Positions 7,107 to 14,910 of a stretch of 64,000 nucleotides of DNA are shown one piece after another (position 1 is the first letter of the stretch; the number at the start of each line of letters is the position of its first letter). Position numbers and translations under genes: made by a program. The DNA lies in contig OY970120.1 in NCBI GenBank assembly GCA_963705885.1, positions 3,565,209-3,629,208 on the forward strand. Direction: 5' to 3'. The stretch is from MFD01275-c22 sp963705885. GTDB taxonomy: Bacteria > Actinomycetota > Actinomycetes > JACCUZ01. The notes under the pieces are model-generated. The model worked only from the letters and a program-made list of their open reading frames with translations, did no database searches and was not told the DNA's origin.

Positions 7107-8384
7107 ATGTCCGAGCCGTGGCCGGCCCCCGTCGCCGACGATCCGGTACGGGCCTCCGTGCGGCTGCCCGGCTCGAAGTCGCAGACCAACCGCGCGCTGG
7201 TCCTGGCGGCGCTCGGCAGCGGCACCTGCCGCCTGACGTCCCCGCTGCGCAGCCGCGACACCGCGCTGATGGCCGCCGGGCTGCGCGCCCTGGGCGCCCG
7301 CGTCGACGACGCCGGCGACGACTGGCTGGTGGAGCCCGGCCCGCTGCACGGCCCGGCCGACGTGGACGTGGGCAACGCCGGCACGGTGATGCGCTTCCTG
7401 CCGCCCGTGGCCGCTCTCGCCGCGGGCGACGTCCGGTTCGACGGCGACCCCCGCTCGCACGAGCGACCGCTGGCGCCCGTCGTGCACGCCCTGCGGTCGC
7501 TCGGGGTCGACGTCGAGGCCCGGCACGACCGGCTGCCGCTGACCGTGCACGGCCGCGGCTGGGTGCTCGGGGGCCGCGTCGCCGTCGACGCGTCGATGTC
7601 CTCGCAGTTCGTCAGCGCGCTGCTGCTGGCAGCGCCGCGCTTCGCCGACGCCTGCGAGATCCGCCACACCGGCCCGCGCGTGCCCTCGGGGGCGCACATC
7701 GACATGACGGTGGAGATGCTGCGCGCGGCTGGCGCCATCGTCGAGCACGTGGACGCCGTGACCTGGCGCGTGGAGCCGGGCCCCCTCCACACGGACCGTC
7801 AGGTGATCGAGCCGGACCTGTCCAACGCGGCGGCCTTCCTCGCGGCGGCCGTCGTCACGGGCGGCGTGGTCACCGTCCCGGGCTGGCCGGCGCGCACGAC
7901 GCAGGCGGGCGACGCCCTGCGCCGGATCCTCCCGCGGTTCGGCGCCCAGGTGCACCTCGACGAGGACGGGCTGACGGTCACCGGCCCCGACCGCGTGCTG
8001 GGCGTCGACCTCGACCTCGGTGCCGTGGGCGAGCTGGCGCCGGTGCTCACCGCCGTCGCCGCGTTCGCGGAGGGACCGTCGCGGCTGCGCGGCATCGGCC
8101 ACCTCCGCCACCACGAGACGGACCGGCTGAGCGCCTTGAGCACCGAGATCAACGGGCTCGGTGGCGACGTGCGCGAGACCGACGACGGGCTGCAGGTGCG
8201 GCCCCGGCCGCTGCACGGCGGGGTCTTCGCGACCTACGAGGACCACCGGCTGGCCACGACGGCGGCCGTGATCGGGCTGTGCGTGCCCGGCGTCGAGGTC
8301 GAGGACGTCGCCACGACCGCCAAGACCCTGCCCGGCTTCGTAAACCTGTGGGACGCGATGCTCGCCGGCCGGGCCCCCGCGTGA
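7107..8384 (+). CDS. aroA: 3-phosphoshikimate 1-carboxyvinyltransferase (EPSP synthase)
   Basis: A 425-residue enzyme of the shikimate pathway that joins phosphoenolpyruvate to shikimate 3-phosphate. Diagnostic segments are LPGSKSQTNRALVLAAL (N-terminal PEP/S3P binding), GNAGTVMRFLPP, DGDPRSHERPL, the DASMSSQFVSALLLAAP segment, and RHHETDRLSALSTEI followed by TYEDHRLATTAAVIG near the C-terminus. Length and motifs are complete. Its stop overlaps the start of rsgA (GTGA, 8381-8384), indicating coupled translation, an arrangement conserved in many Actinobacteria. Confidence 0.96.
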   Translation: MSEPWPAPVADDPVRASVRLPGSKSQTNRALVLAALGSGTCRLTSPLRSRDTALMAAGLRALGARVDDAGDDWLVEPGPLHGPADVDVGNAGTVMRFLPPVAALAAGDVRFDGDPRSHERPLAPVVHALRSLGVDVEARHDRLPLTVHGRGWVLGGRVAVDASMSSQFVSALLLAAPRFADACEIRHTGPRVPSGAHIDMTVEMLRAAGAIVEHVDAVTWRVEPGPLHTDRQVIEPDLSNAAAFLAAAVVTGGVVTVPGWPARTTQAGDALRRILPRFGAQVHLDEDGLTVTGPDRVLGVDLDLGAVGELAPVLTAVAAFAEGPSRLRGIGHLRHHETDRLSALSTEINGLGGDVRETDDGLQVRPRPLHGGVFATYEDHRLATTAAVIGLCVPGVEVEDVATTAKTLPGFVNLWDAMLAGRAPA

Positions 8385-9377
8385 GCCCGACGGGCCGGCG
8401 GCGCGAGCTGGACGAGGACGACGTACGGGTGCGGCCGTCGCGACGGTCGCGACCGCGCAGCAAGGAGCGACCCGCGCACGACGACGCGGTCATCGGCATC
8501 GTCGTCGCGGTCGACCGGGGCCGGTGCACCTGCCGCATCGACGAGCGCGAAGTCGTGGCGATGAAGGCCCGCGAGCTGGGCCGGCGCAGCGTCGTCGTCG
8601 GCGACCGCGTCGCGCTCGTCGGGGACGTGTCCGGGACGACGGACACCCTGGCCCGCATCGTCCGGGTGGAGCCGCGCTCGTCGTCGCTGCGGCGCACGGC
8701 GGACGACACCGACCCGGTCGAGCGCGTGATCGTCGCCAACGCCGACCAGCTGGTCGTGGTCACCGCCCTCGCCGACCCCGCCCCGCGGCTGCGCCTGGTC
8801 GACCGCTGCCTCGTCGCGGCCTACGACGCCGGCCTGCGGCCGCTGCTCTGCCTGACGAAGGCCGACCTGGCATCCCCGGACGAGGTCCTCGAGACCTACC
8901 GCGCCCTCGACGTCGACCACGTGGTGGTGCGCCGTGACGAGGCGCTCGACGAGCTGACGAGCCACCTGCGGGACCGCGTGAGCGTCATGGTCGGCCACTC
9001 CGGCGTCGGCAAGTCGACGATGGTCAACGCCCTGGTGCCCGGCGCGGACCGGGCGACGGGCAGCGTGAACCTCGTCACCGGCCGCGGCCGGCACACGTCG
9101 TCGTCGGCGATCGCGCTCGAGCTGCCCGGGCGGCGGCTGGGTCATCGACACCCCCGGGCTGCGCAGCTTCGGGCTCGCGCACGTCGACCTCGACCGCGTC
9201 ATCGGCGCGTTCCCCGACCTCGAGCCCGGCACCGTCGACTGCCCGCGGTCCTGCACGCACGACGAGCCCGAGTGCGCGCTGGACGACTGGGTGGCGGCCG
9301 GCCACAGCGACCCGGCGCGCCTCGTGTCACTGCGCCGGCTGCTGAGCAGCCGCGACCAGGAGGACGACGGCGCCTAG
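8381..9377 (+). pseudogene. rsgA: Ribosome small-subunit GTPase RsgA, interrupted by a one-base frameshift
   Basis: RsgA is a circularly permuted GTPase that checks late 30S maturation. The start GTG overlaps the aroA stop. The first frame gives an OB-like N-terminal domain, the G4 motif LTKAD and the P-loop GHSGVGKST, then loses homology after SSSAIALELPG. Removing one G from the GGG at 9128-9130 restores the expected continuation GGGWVIDTPGLRSFG (the G3 motif DTPG) and the zinc knuckle CPRSCTHDEPEC, ending at TAG 9375-9377. So the gene as given carries a +1 insertion. It may be a sequencing/assembly error in a G/C run, or a real inactivating mutation. Confidence 0.85.
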
Positions 9378-9390
9378 CGGTGCGGCGCCG

Positions 9391-9867
9391 TCACTTGCAG
9401 GCGTCGGAGCCGATCGTGCAGCTCCAGACCGCGGTCGAACCGAGGTGGCCGACGCGGGTCACGACGCCGGCCGCGACACCGGCGGCGAGCACGGCGAGGA
9501 CCGCGACCACGGTGAGGGCGCGGCCCGCGACCCGCCGGCGGGTCATGAGGACGAGTGCGACGGCCAGCAGCCACATCGCGGCCGTCGGGTAGATGACCAG
9601 GTCGCCGAGGTCGGCGTGCTCGTCGATCTGGCGCTTGACCACCCCGCCGGCACCGATGCGGTCCTCGAGCTCGTCCCCGCTGCGGGTCGCGACCGGGACC
9701 ATGGCCAGCCCGGCGGTCGCGACCGCCAGCACGAGCGGTCCGAACCGTCCCCGCCACCGGGGCACGACGGCGATGGCGGCGACGCCCAGCGCCGCGACCG
9801 GCACCAGGACGACGACCGCGTGGACGACGAGCGCGTGGACCGGGAGCCCCAGGACGGTGTCGAACAC
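9391..9867 (-). CDS. DUF2231-like membrane protein
   Basis: A 158-residue protein with four hydrophobic spans (about residues 10-33, 42-62, 90-108 and 115-137). The opening MFDTVLGLPVHALVVHAVVV, with the paired LPxHxLxVH histidines, is the hallmark of DUF2231-type integral membrane proteins, some of which are thought to bind haem. A C-terminal pair of cysteines (SCTIGSDACK) lies outside the last span. It converges on rsgA with a 13-base gap. The function is unknown. Confidence 0.78.
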   Translation of the reverse strand: MFDTVLGLPVHALVVHAVVVLVPVAALGVAAIAVVPRWRGRFGPLVLAVATAGLAMVPVATRSGDELEDRIGAGGVVKRQIDEHADLGDLVIYPTAAMWLLAVALVLMTRRRVAGRALTVVAVLAVLAAGVAAGVVTRVGHLGSTAVWSCTIGSDACK

Positions 9868-9929
9868 AGATCAACTCTGCCACCGGGCGACCGCGGGCGC
9901 GGTCACCGGAAGGTCACGACTTGCCGGTG

Positions 9930-10322
9930 TCAGCCGGCTGCGGCGTCGACCGGCCGGCTGCCGAGGCGGGTGCGCAGGCGCGCCCGGTGCTTGTCGATCC
10001 CACGGGTGTGGTGGACGTACTCGGGCCAGCGGGAGGCCGGGTGAGCGAGCCACGCCTCGCAGACGGACAGCGCGGGACCCGGCTCGTCGGAGCGCTCGAG
10101 CAGCACGGCCGCACGCTCGTAGGTGTAGGGGGTGTCGACCTCGACGGCGACACCGTGCAGAAGCGTCTCGAGCTCGCGCAGGTCGGGCCGGGCGAGCCGG
10201 GTGCTCAGCTTCGTGGCCAGCGGCGTGCCGGCCAGGGTCCAGCCGTCGATGGAGAAGCGTGGCACCGGGATCGCGGCAGGCTCGATGTCGTGCAGCGTGC
10301 CGCGACGGCGGAACAGGTGCAT
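9930..10322 (-). CDS. Hypothetical protein, 130 aa
   Basis: Not recognised. The protein begins MHLFRRRGTLHDIEPAAIPV and contains RFSIDGWTLAGTPLATKLST and VDTPYTYERAAVLLER. It is soluble, mixed alpha/beta and rich in Arg near both ends, without Cys pairs, a signal peptide or membrane spans. Codon use is like that of the neighbours, which supports a real gene. It is divergent from hisN with a 90-base gap. That gap carries an inverted pair CGAACC (10382-10387) / GGTTCG (10403-10408) just before hisN, which could be an operator. Confidence 0.65.
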   Translation of the reverse strand: MHLFRRRGTLHDIEPAAIPVPRFSIDGWTLAGTPLATKLSTRLARPDLRELETLLHGVAVEVDTPYTYERAAVLLERSDEPGPALSVCEAWLAHPASRWPEYVHHTRGIDKHRARLRTRLGSRPVDAAAG

Positions 10323-10412
10323 GCCGACCCCCCATGCCGTCGCGGGACCTCCGGACTAGGAAGTATGCGGCGGTCCCGGGCCGAACCACCAGAGACTTGT
10401 ACGGTTCGTTAC

Positions 10413-11195
10413 ATGACGGCGTATGACGACGACCTCCGGCTGGCGCACGTCCTCGCCGACACCGCGGACTCGGTGACGATGTCGCGCTTCCGCGCCCTGG
10501 ACCTCGTCGTCGAGACCAAGCCCGACCTGACTCCGGTCTCCGACGCCGACAAGCGCGTCGAGGAGGCCATCAGGTCGACCCTCGGCCGGGCCCGCCCCCG
10601 TGACGCGGTGCACGGCGAGGAGATGCCCGACACCGGCCACGGGCCGCGCCGCTGGGTGGTCGACCCGATCGACGGCACGAAGAACTTCGTCCGCGGGGTG
10701 CCGGTCTGGGCGACCCTGATCGCCCTCATGGACGGGGACGCCGTCGTGTCCGGACTCGTCTCCGCCCCTTCCCTCGGCCGCCGCTGGTGGGCGGGCTCCG
10801 GGTCCGGCGCCTGGACCGGCAAGAGCCTCACCTCGGCCAGCCGGATGGCCGTCTCGAAGGTGGACAGCATCACCGACGCCTCCTTCTCGTACTCCAGCCT
10901 CTCCGGCTGGCACGACCTCGGGCGCGAGGACGCCTTCCTCGGCCTGACCCGTGACGTGTGGCGCACACGCGCCTACGGCGACTTCTGGTCGTACATGCTC
11001 GTGGCCGAGGGCGCCGTCGACGTCGCGGCCGAGCCGGAGGTCGCGCTGCACGACCTGGCGGCGCCGTCGATCATCGTCACCGAGGCCGGCGGTCGCTTCA
11101 CCGACCTCGCCGGCGCGGACGGTCCTTCCGGCGGGAGTGCCGTCGCGACCAACGGGCTCCTGCACGACGAGGTGGTGCAGCGCCTGTCGGTCTGA
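10413..11195 (+). CDS. hisN: Histidinol-phosphatase, inositol monophosphatase family
   Basis: A 260-residue Mg-dependent phosphatase. In Actinobacteria this clade (HisN) performs the penultimate step of histidine synthesis. The metal-site motifs are seen: GEEMPD (Glu), VDPIDGTKNFVRG (the D-P-I-D-G-T-x-N-F hallmark) and ALHDLAAPSIIVTEAGG (the second metal motif, with His-Asp where typical IMPases have W-D). ATG 10413 is the start; the frame further upstream is not homologous. The location after aroA-rsgA is conserved in Actinobacteria. It converges on the MFS gene with only six bases between stops. Confidence 0.9.
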   Translation: MTAYDDDLRLAHVLADTADSVTMSRFRALDLVVETKPDLTPVSDADKRVEEAIRSTLGRARPRDAVHGEEMPDTGHGPRRWVVDPIDGTKNFVRGVPVWATLIALMDGDAVVSGLVSAPSLGRRWWAGSGSGAWTGKSLTSASRMAVSKVDSITDASFSYSSLSGWHDLGREDAFLGLTRDVWRTRAYGDFWSYMLVAEGAVDVAAEPEVALHDLAAPSIIVTEAGGRFTDLAGADGPSGGSAVATNGLLHDEVVQRLSV

Positions 11196-11201
11196 GCGCG
11201 C

Positions 11202-12440
11202 TCAGACCGTGACGACGGCGTCGTGGGGGGCCGCGGCCCGGCGCAGGCCGCGAACGCTCGGGAGGAGAAGGGCCGCCAGCGTCGCCACCAGCATCACCGC
11301 TGCGCAGCCGACGATCGTGCGGCTCAGCCCGGCAACCGACGCGAGCGGCCCGGCCGCGATCTGCCCGAGCGGGATGAACACCAGCGAGCCGAACCAGTCG
11401 TAGGCGTAGACGCGGCTGAGCCGGTCCTCCGGCACGTTGGACTGCAGCGCGACGTCCCAGGCGACGGCGAAGGTCTCCATCCCGAGCCCGCTCAGGAAGG
11501 CGGCGGCGAGCAGCAGCACGACGCCCGGTCGCAGACCGAGGACGAAGAGCAACGGTGTCGTGAGCAGCATCGCCACCATGCCGACGTACAGCGGCCGGTC
11601 CCACCGGCTGCGCATGGCGACGAGCCCGCCGCCGACCATGCCCACGGCCTGCGCCGCCAGGACCGTGCCCCACGCCGCCCGACCGATCGTGTCGTCGGCG
11701 ACGATCGGGCCCAGCGTGGCGAACCCCGCGGCGAACCCGGCGTTGACGAACGCGAACACCACGACGACCGCCCAGACCCACGTGCGGCTGACGAACTCGC
11801 CCCAGCCCTCGCGCAGCTCCTGCAGCGTGTTGCTCGACGCGACCCGGGCCTTGCGCGAGATCGGGAGGCGGGAGAGCAGCACGGCGCCGACGACGTAGAG
11901 GCCGGAGTCGACCGCGAAGGCCCAACCCGACCCGAACACGGCGACGAGGAGGCCTCCGCCGGCCGCGCCGGTGATGAAGGCGACGTTGTGACCCATGCGC
12001 AGCATGGCGTTGGCGGGCTGCAGCTGCGACGAGGGGACGGTCTGCGGGGTGAGCCCCGACGCGGCCGGGAAGAGGAAGGCGCTCGCCGAGCCGTTGACGA
12101 CCTCGATCGCGGCGAGCATCCAGATCTCGGCCGAGCCGGTGAGCAGCAGCACCGCGACGAGTGCCTGCGTGCTCGCGCCGACCACGTTGGCGACGACGAG
12201 GACGAGGTGACGCGGCAGGCGGTCCGCGATGACGCCGCCGACGAGGATCAGCACGACGGTCGGGATCGCGCGCGCCGCGAGCACGAGGCCGAGCTGTGAC
12301 GGCGACCCACCGAGATCGAGGACCGCGAACGCGAGCGCGATCGGCGCGATGGCGTGGGCCAGGTTGTCGGCGAGCCGCCCGACCAGGAGCAGCCGGAACG
12401 CGCGGAAGGACAGCGGCTGCATCGCCGCGCGCCAGGTCAT
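11202..12440 (-). CDS. MFS transporter (enterobactin/macrolide exporter-like)
   Basis: A 412-residue major facilitator with about 12 hydrophobic spans. The N-terminal half has FRLLLVGRLADNLAHAIAPIALAFAVLDLG and the cytoplasmic loop GGVIADRLPRHLVLV (the G-x3-D-R-x-x-R motif A). The pattern is that of the drug/siderophore-exporting EntS-like group with 'SPSQLGLVLAARAIP'. Its ATG overlaps the stop of the upstream ArsR-type regulator by four bases, so the two form one transcript. The substrate is unknown; genetic linkage suggests efflux of a compound sensed by that regulator. Confidence 0.88.
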   Translation of the reverse strand: MTWRAAMQPLSFRAFRLLLVGRLADNLAHAIAPIALAFAVLDLGGSPSQLGLVLAARAIPTVVLILVGGVIADRLPRHLVLVVANVVGASTQALVAVLLLTGSAEIWMLAAIEVVNGSASAFLFPAASGLTPQTVPSSQLQPANAMLRMGHNVAFITGAAGGGLLVAVFGSGWAFAVDSGLYVVGAVLLSRLPISRKARVASSNTLQELREGWGEFVSRTWVWAVVVVFAFVNAGFAAGFATLGPIVADDTIGRAAWGTVLAAQAVGMVGGGLVAMRSRWDRPLYVGMVAMLLTTPLLFVLGLRPGVVLLLAAAFLSGLGMETFAVAWDVALQSNVPEDRLSRVYAYDWFGSLVFIPLGQIAAGPLASVAGLSRTIVGCAAVMLVATLAALLLPSVRGLRRAAAPHDAVVTV

Positions 12441-12967
12441 CGGTCGTCCCGCATCAGGAACAGCGCGGTCGTGATGCTCACGTGCACGGTGCCCTCGTCA
12501 CGGGGTCGGCGCGCGGCGCGGTGCAGGTCGGAGACCGCGTCGGCCACCCGGCGCACCGCGTCGTCCCAGGCATCGGCGGCCACCCAGAGCTCGGCGTCGC
12601 TGCTGGTGCCACGCGCACCGGGCTGCCAGTGCGCCGACCGGCGCACCAGCTCGCCGGCGACCGCCTGGTAGTAGGCGGGGGCGTCGTCGGGGCCCTCGGC
12701 CGTGGCTCCGGGTGCGTCGACGTCGTAGCGGTAGCGCTTGGCCTTCCCGCCGCGAACCGACTCCTCCTCGGCGACGACGAGCAGCCGTGCATCGCGCAGC
12801 TGGCGCAGGTGGTAGCTCGCGTTGGCGTGGGTCAGGTCGAGCTCGCGGGCCACCTCCGCCGCCGACATGGCGGTGCCGGTGAGCATCGACAGCATCCGCA
12901 GCCGGAGCGGGTGGGCCATCGCGCGAAGCGCCGCGACCCGCCCGGCGTCACTGACTCCCGAAGACAT
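12437..12967 (-). CDS. ArsR-type winged-helix transcriptional regulator
   Basis: A 176-residue regulator. The N-terminal ~85 residues form a winged helix: LRAMAHPLRLRMLSMLTGTA, EVARELDLTHANASYHLRQL (recognition helix) and LLVVAEEESVRGGKAKRYRY (wing). There is no CxC metal site, so it is not a classical metal sensor. The ~90-residue C-terminal half is acidic/Trp-containing and may bind a ligand or dimerise. It is the first gene of a two-gene operon with the MFS exporter. The start codon lies about eight bases after the -10 hexamer of a near-perfect promoter, so the transcript is probably leaderless. A repeated decamer around the promoter suggests autoregulation. Confidence 0.87.
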   Translation of the reverse strand: MSSGVSDAGRVAALRAMAHPLRLRMLSMLTGTAMSAAEVARELDLTHANASYHLRQLRDARLLVVAEEESVRGGKAKRYRYDVDAPGATAEGPDDAPAYYQAVAGELVRRSAHWQPGARGTSSDAELWVAADAWDDAVRRVADAVSDLHRAARRPRDEGTVHVSITTALFLMRDDR

Positions 12968-13020
12968 GTTGGGGAGTATCCGCCCTGACCTCCGCGACTG
13001 TCAAGCATTCGTTGGGGAGT
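12968..13020. repeat. Direct repeat flanking the promoter, candidate operator
   Basis: GTTGGGGAGT occurs at 12968-12977 and again at 13011-13020, 43 bases apart (about four helical turns). One copy overlaps the -10 box and presumed start point; the other lies just upstream of the -35 box. That placement fits repression by a DNA-binding regulator, most simply the adjacent ArsR-type protein. Confidence 0.5.
12975..13004 (-). promoter_or_regulatory. Housekeeping-type promoter for the ArsR-MFS operon
   Basis: On the minus strand, TTGACA (13004-12999) and GATACT (12980-12975) are separated by 18 bases. This is an almost consensus vegetative sigma promoter. The ATG of the regulator starts at 12967, eight bases beyond the -10 box, which leaves essentially no 5' untranslated leader. 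Confidence 0.75.
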
Positions 13021-13046
13021 CGTACCGCCCCGTCGTCCCCGCCGCT

Positions 13047-13140
13047 CGCAGTCGACCACGTACGGGAGGCGGGTGATCACCTCGGCAGGCGTACACGCCT
13101 CCCGAAGGGACCACCTGCCTGCCTTACGTGGTCGACTGCG
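13047..13140. repeat. Nested inverted-repeat element
   Basis: A 16-base perfect inverted repeat (13047-13062 and 13125-13140, CGCAGTCGACCACGTA type) encloses a second 9-base perfect repeat (CGGGAGGCG at 13063-13071 and CGCCTCCCG at 13096-13104) and the palindrome GGTGATCACC (13072-13081). GGCAGGC (13084-13090) and GCCTGCC (13117-13123) offer an alternative pairing. The right outer arm includes the end and stop codon of the membrane-protein gene. It may be a terminator-like structure or a small mobile/extragenic repeat. Confidence 0.7.
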
Positions 13141-13927
13141 GCCGGGCGCGTCGGAGGCGGGTGACGGCGGCGAGGACCGAGGGGCCGGCCAGCACGGCGG
13201 CGAGGTCGAACCAGCCGTAGCCGCCCGCCGCGCCGGACGGGGGGTTCCCGATCGACACGATGCCGGTGGGGTCGTGGGCCTGCCACTCCCAGGTCCCCAG
13301 CCAGGTGCCGAGGATCTCCAGGTAGGTCACGACCACGAACGCGCCGACGTAGAGCCCGCGGGAGCGGCCCCAGAGCAGGAAGCCGGCCAGGCAGGCGAAC
13401 CAGAACGCCCCGAGCGCGTCGGGCCGGGAGGACAGGAGCAGCCCCCAGGCGGCGTACGCCCCACCGGCGACGACGGTCAGCGCCACGCAGGCGGGCAACC
13501 GGCTGCGCACCCACGCGCTGCGGCCCATCGCCAGGGCGCAGAGGTAGACCAGCCCGTGACCCGGCGGTACGAACGCCGGGACGTTCTCGAGGCGGTAGAC
13601 GTAGACCTCGAGGAACGGCGAGAACGTGTACTCGACGGCGGTCGCGAACACGACCACGACCGCCACCTGTGCCCGGACCAGCGGGGCCTCGCGGCGCAGC
13701 AGGGCCAGCAGCAGCGCCCACGTCCCGAGCCCGAGCAGCCGCTGCCACCAGATGCCGGCGCCGCGGTCGAGCAGGAGGACGAGCGGCACCCAGGTCATCG
13801 TCAGCGCGACCGGCGGGTCGAGCCCGACCGGCACTCTCGCCGGCCACCCCCTCCCGGCGCGGACGGGTCGCGCCGGGGCCTCGGGACCGTCGACGGCGTC
13901 GGGCCGGGTGAGGGCCTCGGTGCTCAC
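13124..13927 (-). CDS. Multi-pass membrane protein, unknown function
   Basis: A 267-residue protein with a 40-residue Pro/Arg-rich cytoplasmic N-terminus and about seven to eight hydrophobic spans. Features within the membrane region include VVVFATAVEYTFSPFLEVYVYRLENVP and a conserved-looking WLGTWEWQAHDPTGIVSIGNPPSG segment that may form an external loop or active site. The ATG at 13927 is the only good start. The final codons run into the large inverted repeat that follows. I do not recognise the family with certainty; acidic and aromatic residues inside membrane regions hint at an enzyme rather than a simple anchor. Confidence 0.72.
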   Translation of the reverse strand: MSTEALTRPDAVDGPEAPARPVRAGRGWPARVPVGLDPPVALTMTWVPLVLLLDRGAGIWWQRLLGLGTWALLLALLRREAPLVRAQVAVVVVFATAVEYTFSPFLEVYVYRLENVPAFVPPGHGLVYLCALAMGRSAWVRSRLPACVALTVVAGGAYAAWGLLLSSRPDALGAFWFACLAGFLLWGRSRGLYVGAFVVVTYLEILGTWLGTWEWQAHDPTGIVSIGNPPSGAAGGYGWFDLAAVLAGPSVLAAVTRLRRARPQSTT

Positions 13928-13954
13928 CGCATCGAGTATGTCAGCGGGCGACGG

Positions 13955-14524
13955 TCAGGCCCGCGGGTCGCCCTGGCCGGGTGTCAGCGCCTCGCCGTCG
14001 CGCCGCGACTTGCCGACGGAGTCGGGGTCGCCCTCCTGCGGCTCGCGCTCCTTGGCGCGGAGCAGGATCGCGGCAACGGAGAGCACCAGCACGAGCACCC
14101 CGAGAACCCCCACCTCGATCATCGAGTCGCGGAACTCGTCGCCCTTGCCGATGACGTCGGCGGCCTCGACGGACAGCACGATGATCTCCTTGATCGAGGC
14201 GATGATGCCCACGACGAGGAACGGCTCGGCGACGACCTCGCGCTTGCCGAGGATCACCCGCACGGCGAAGAGCAGCTCGACGACGATGAACACGAGCAGC
14301 AGCGTGTCGAGGATCGACAGCGCCACCTCGCTGGCCGCCTCGTCGCCCCCGAGGTCGAACAGGCCGCGCCCTGCCGAGACGAGCAGCGCACCCGCGGCGA
14401 TCGACAGGATGATGGCGATGCCGACGTAGATGACGTCCTCGGTGATCGCGAGGAGGGCGTTGCCGATGCGGACGTAGCGCGGCGGCTCCTCGTCGGAGCC
14501 GTCCTTGCCCCGCTGGCCTGTCAC
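13955..14524 (-). CDS. Phosphate-starvation-inducible PsiE family membrane protein
   Basis: A 189-residue protein with four hydrophobic spans between about residues 25 and 160 and charged tails. Segments such as DTLLLVFIVVELLFAVRVIL, VAEPFLVVGIIASIKEIIVLS and the acidic loops match the PsiE-like family (first described as phosphate-starvation induced in E. coli; function not known). GTG 14524 is chosen as start, since the open frame further upstream has the Arg-rich shadow composition of the overlapping zinc-protein gene. That small zinc-protein gene ends nine bases upstream, so the two are likely co-transcribed. Confidence 0.78.
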   Translation of the reverse strand: MTGQRGKDGSDEEPPRYVRIGNALLAITEDVIYVGIAIILSIAAGALLVSAGRGLFDLGGDEAASEVALSILDTLLLVFIVVELLFAVRVILGKREVVAEPFLVVGIIASIKEIIVLSVEAADVIGKGDEFRDSMIEVGVLGVLVLVLSVAAILLRAKEREPQEGDPDSVGKSRRDGEALTPGQGDPRA

Positions 14525-14532
14525 CCGGGCCG

Positions 14533-14769
14533 TCAGGCCACTCGGCCGGTCCGGCGACGGCGCGCTGCCGGGGCCGGGGCCGGGGAGGGCAGGTCGAAGC
14601 CGACGAAGAGCCCGACGCCGCACCGCACGCACACCCGCTCGGGGCAGTCGGCGCCGTGCTCGTCGGTGCAGTCGGGCCGCTCGAGGAAGACGTCGTCGGC
14701 GCAGCTGGGGCACCAGCGCACGACGTCGAGGTGGAGCGCGGCGCGTCGTGGGGCCGCGGAACCTGTCAT
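14533..14769 (-). CDS. Small zinc-ribbon-like protein, 78 aa
   Basis: The protein starts at ATG 14769 and contains paired cysteines spaced like a treble-clef/zinc-ribbon: WCPSCADD, then PDCTDEHGADC and VCVRCG. The C-terminus is Pro/Ala/Arg-rich. No enzymatic motif is visible. It is the first gene of a short minus-strand unit with the PsiE-like protein and is divergent from ku. The longer frame upstream overlaps ku in antisense and is not considered coding. Confidence 0.65.
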   Translation of the reverse strand: MTGSAAPRRAALHLDVVRWCPSCADDVFLERPDCTDEHGADCPERVCVRCGVGLFVGFDLPSPAPAPAARRRRTGRVA

Positions 14770-14829
14770 GCCCGACACGGTGACACGCCCCCCGGACACA
14801 ACCGCGGAGGCGGGCGGCGTGTCGGGCGC

Positions 14830-14841
14830 TTTGTCGACAAA
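14830..14841. promoter_or_regulatory. Perfect palindrome between ku and the zinc-protein gene
   Basis: TTTGTCGACAAA is a perfect 12-base palindrome in the 141-base divergent intergenic region, 70 bases upstream of the ku start and 61 bases from the other start. It is notably AT-rich for this genome and could be an operator serving either gene. Confidence 0.4.
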
Positions 14842-14910
14842 CCGGTCCCGCTCCACCGCGAACCGGCAGGTCCCTGGTGTGAGAGCCCCCGGACGGGCGA
14901 TCATGTCTGC

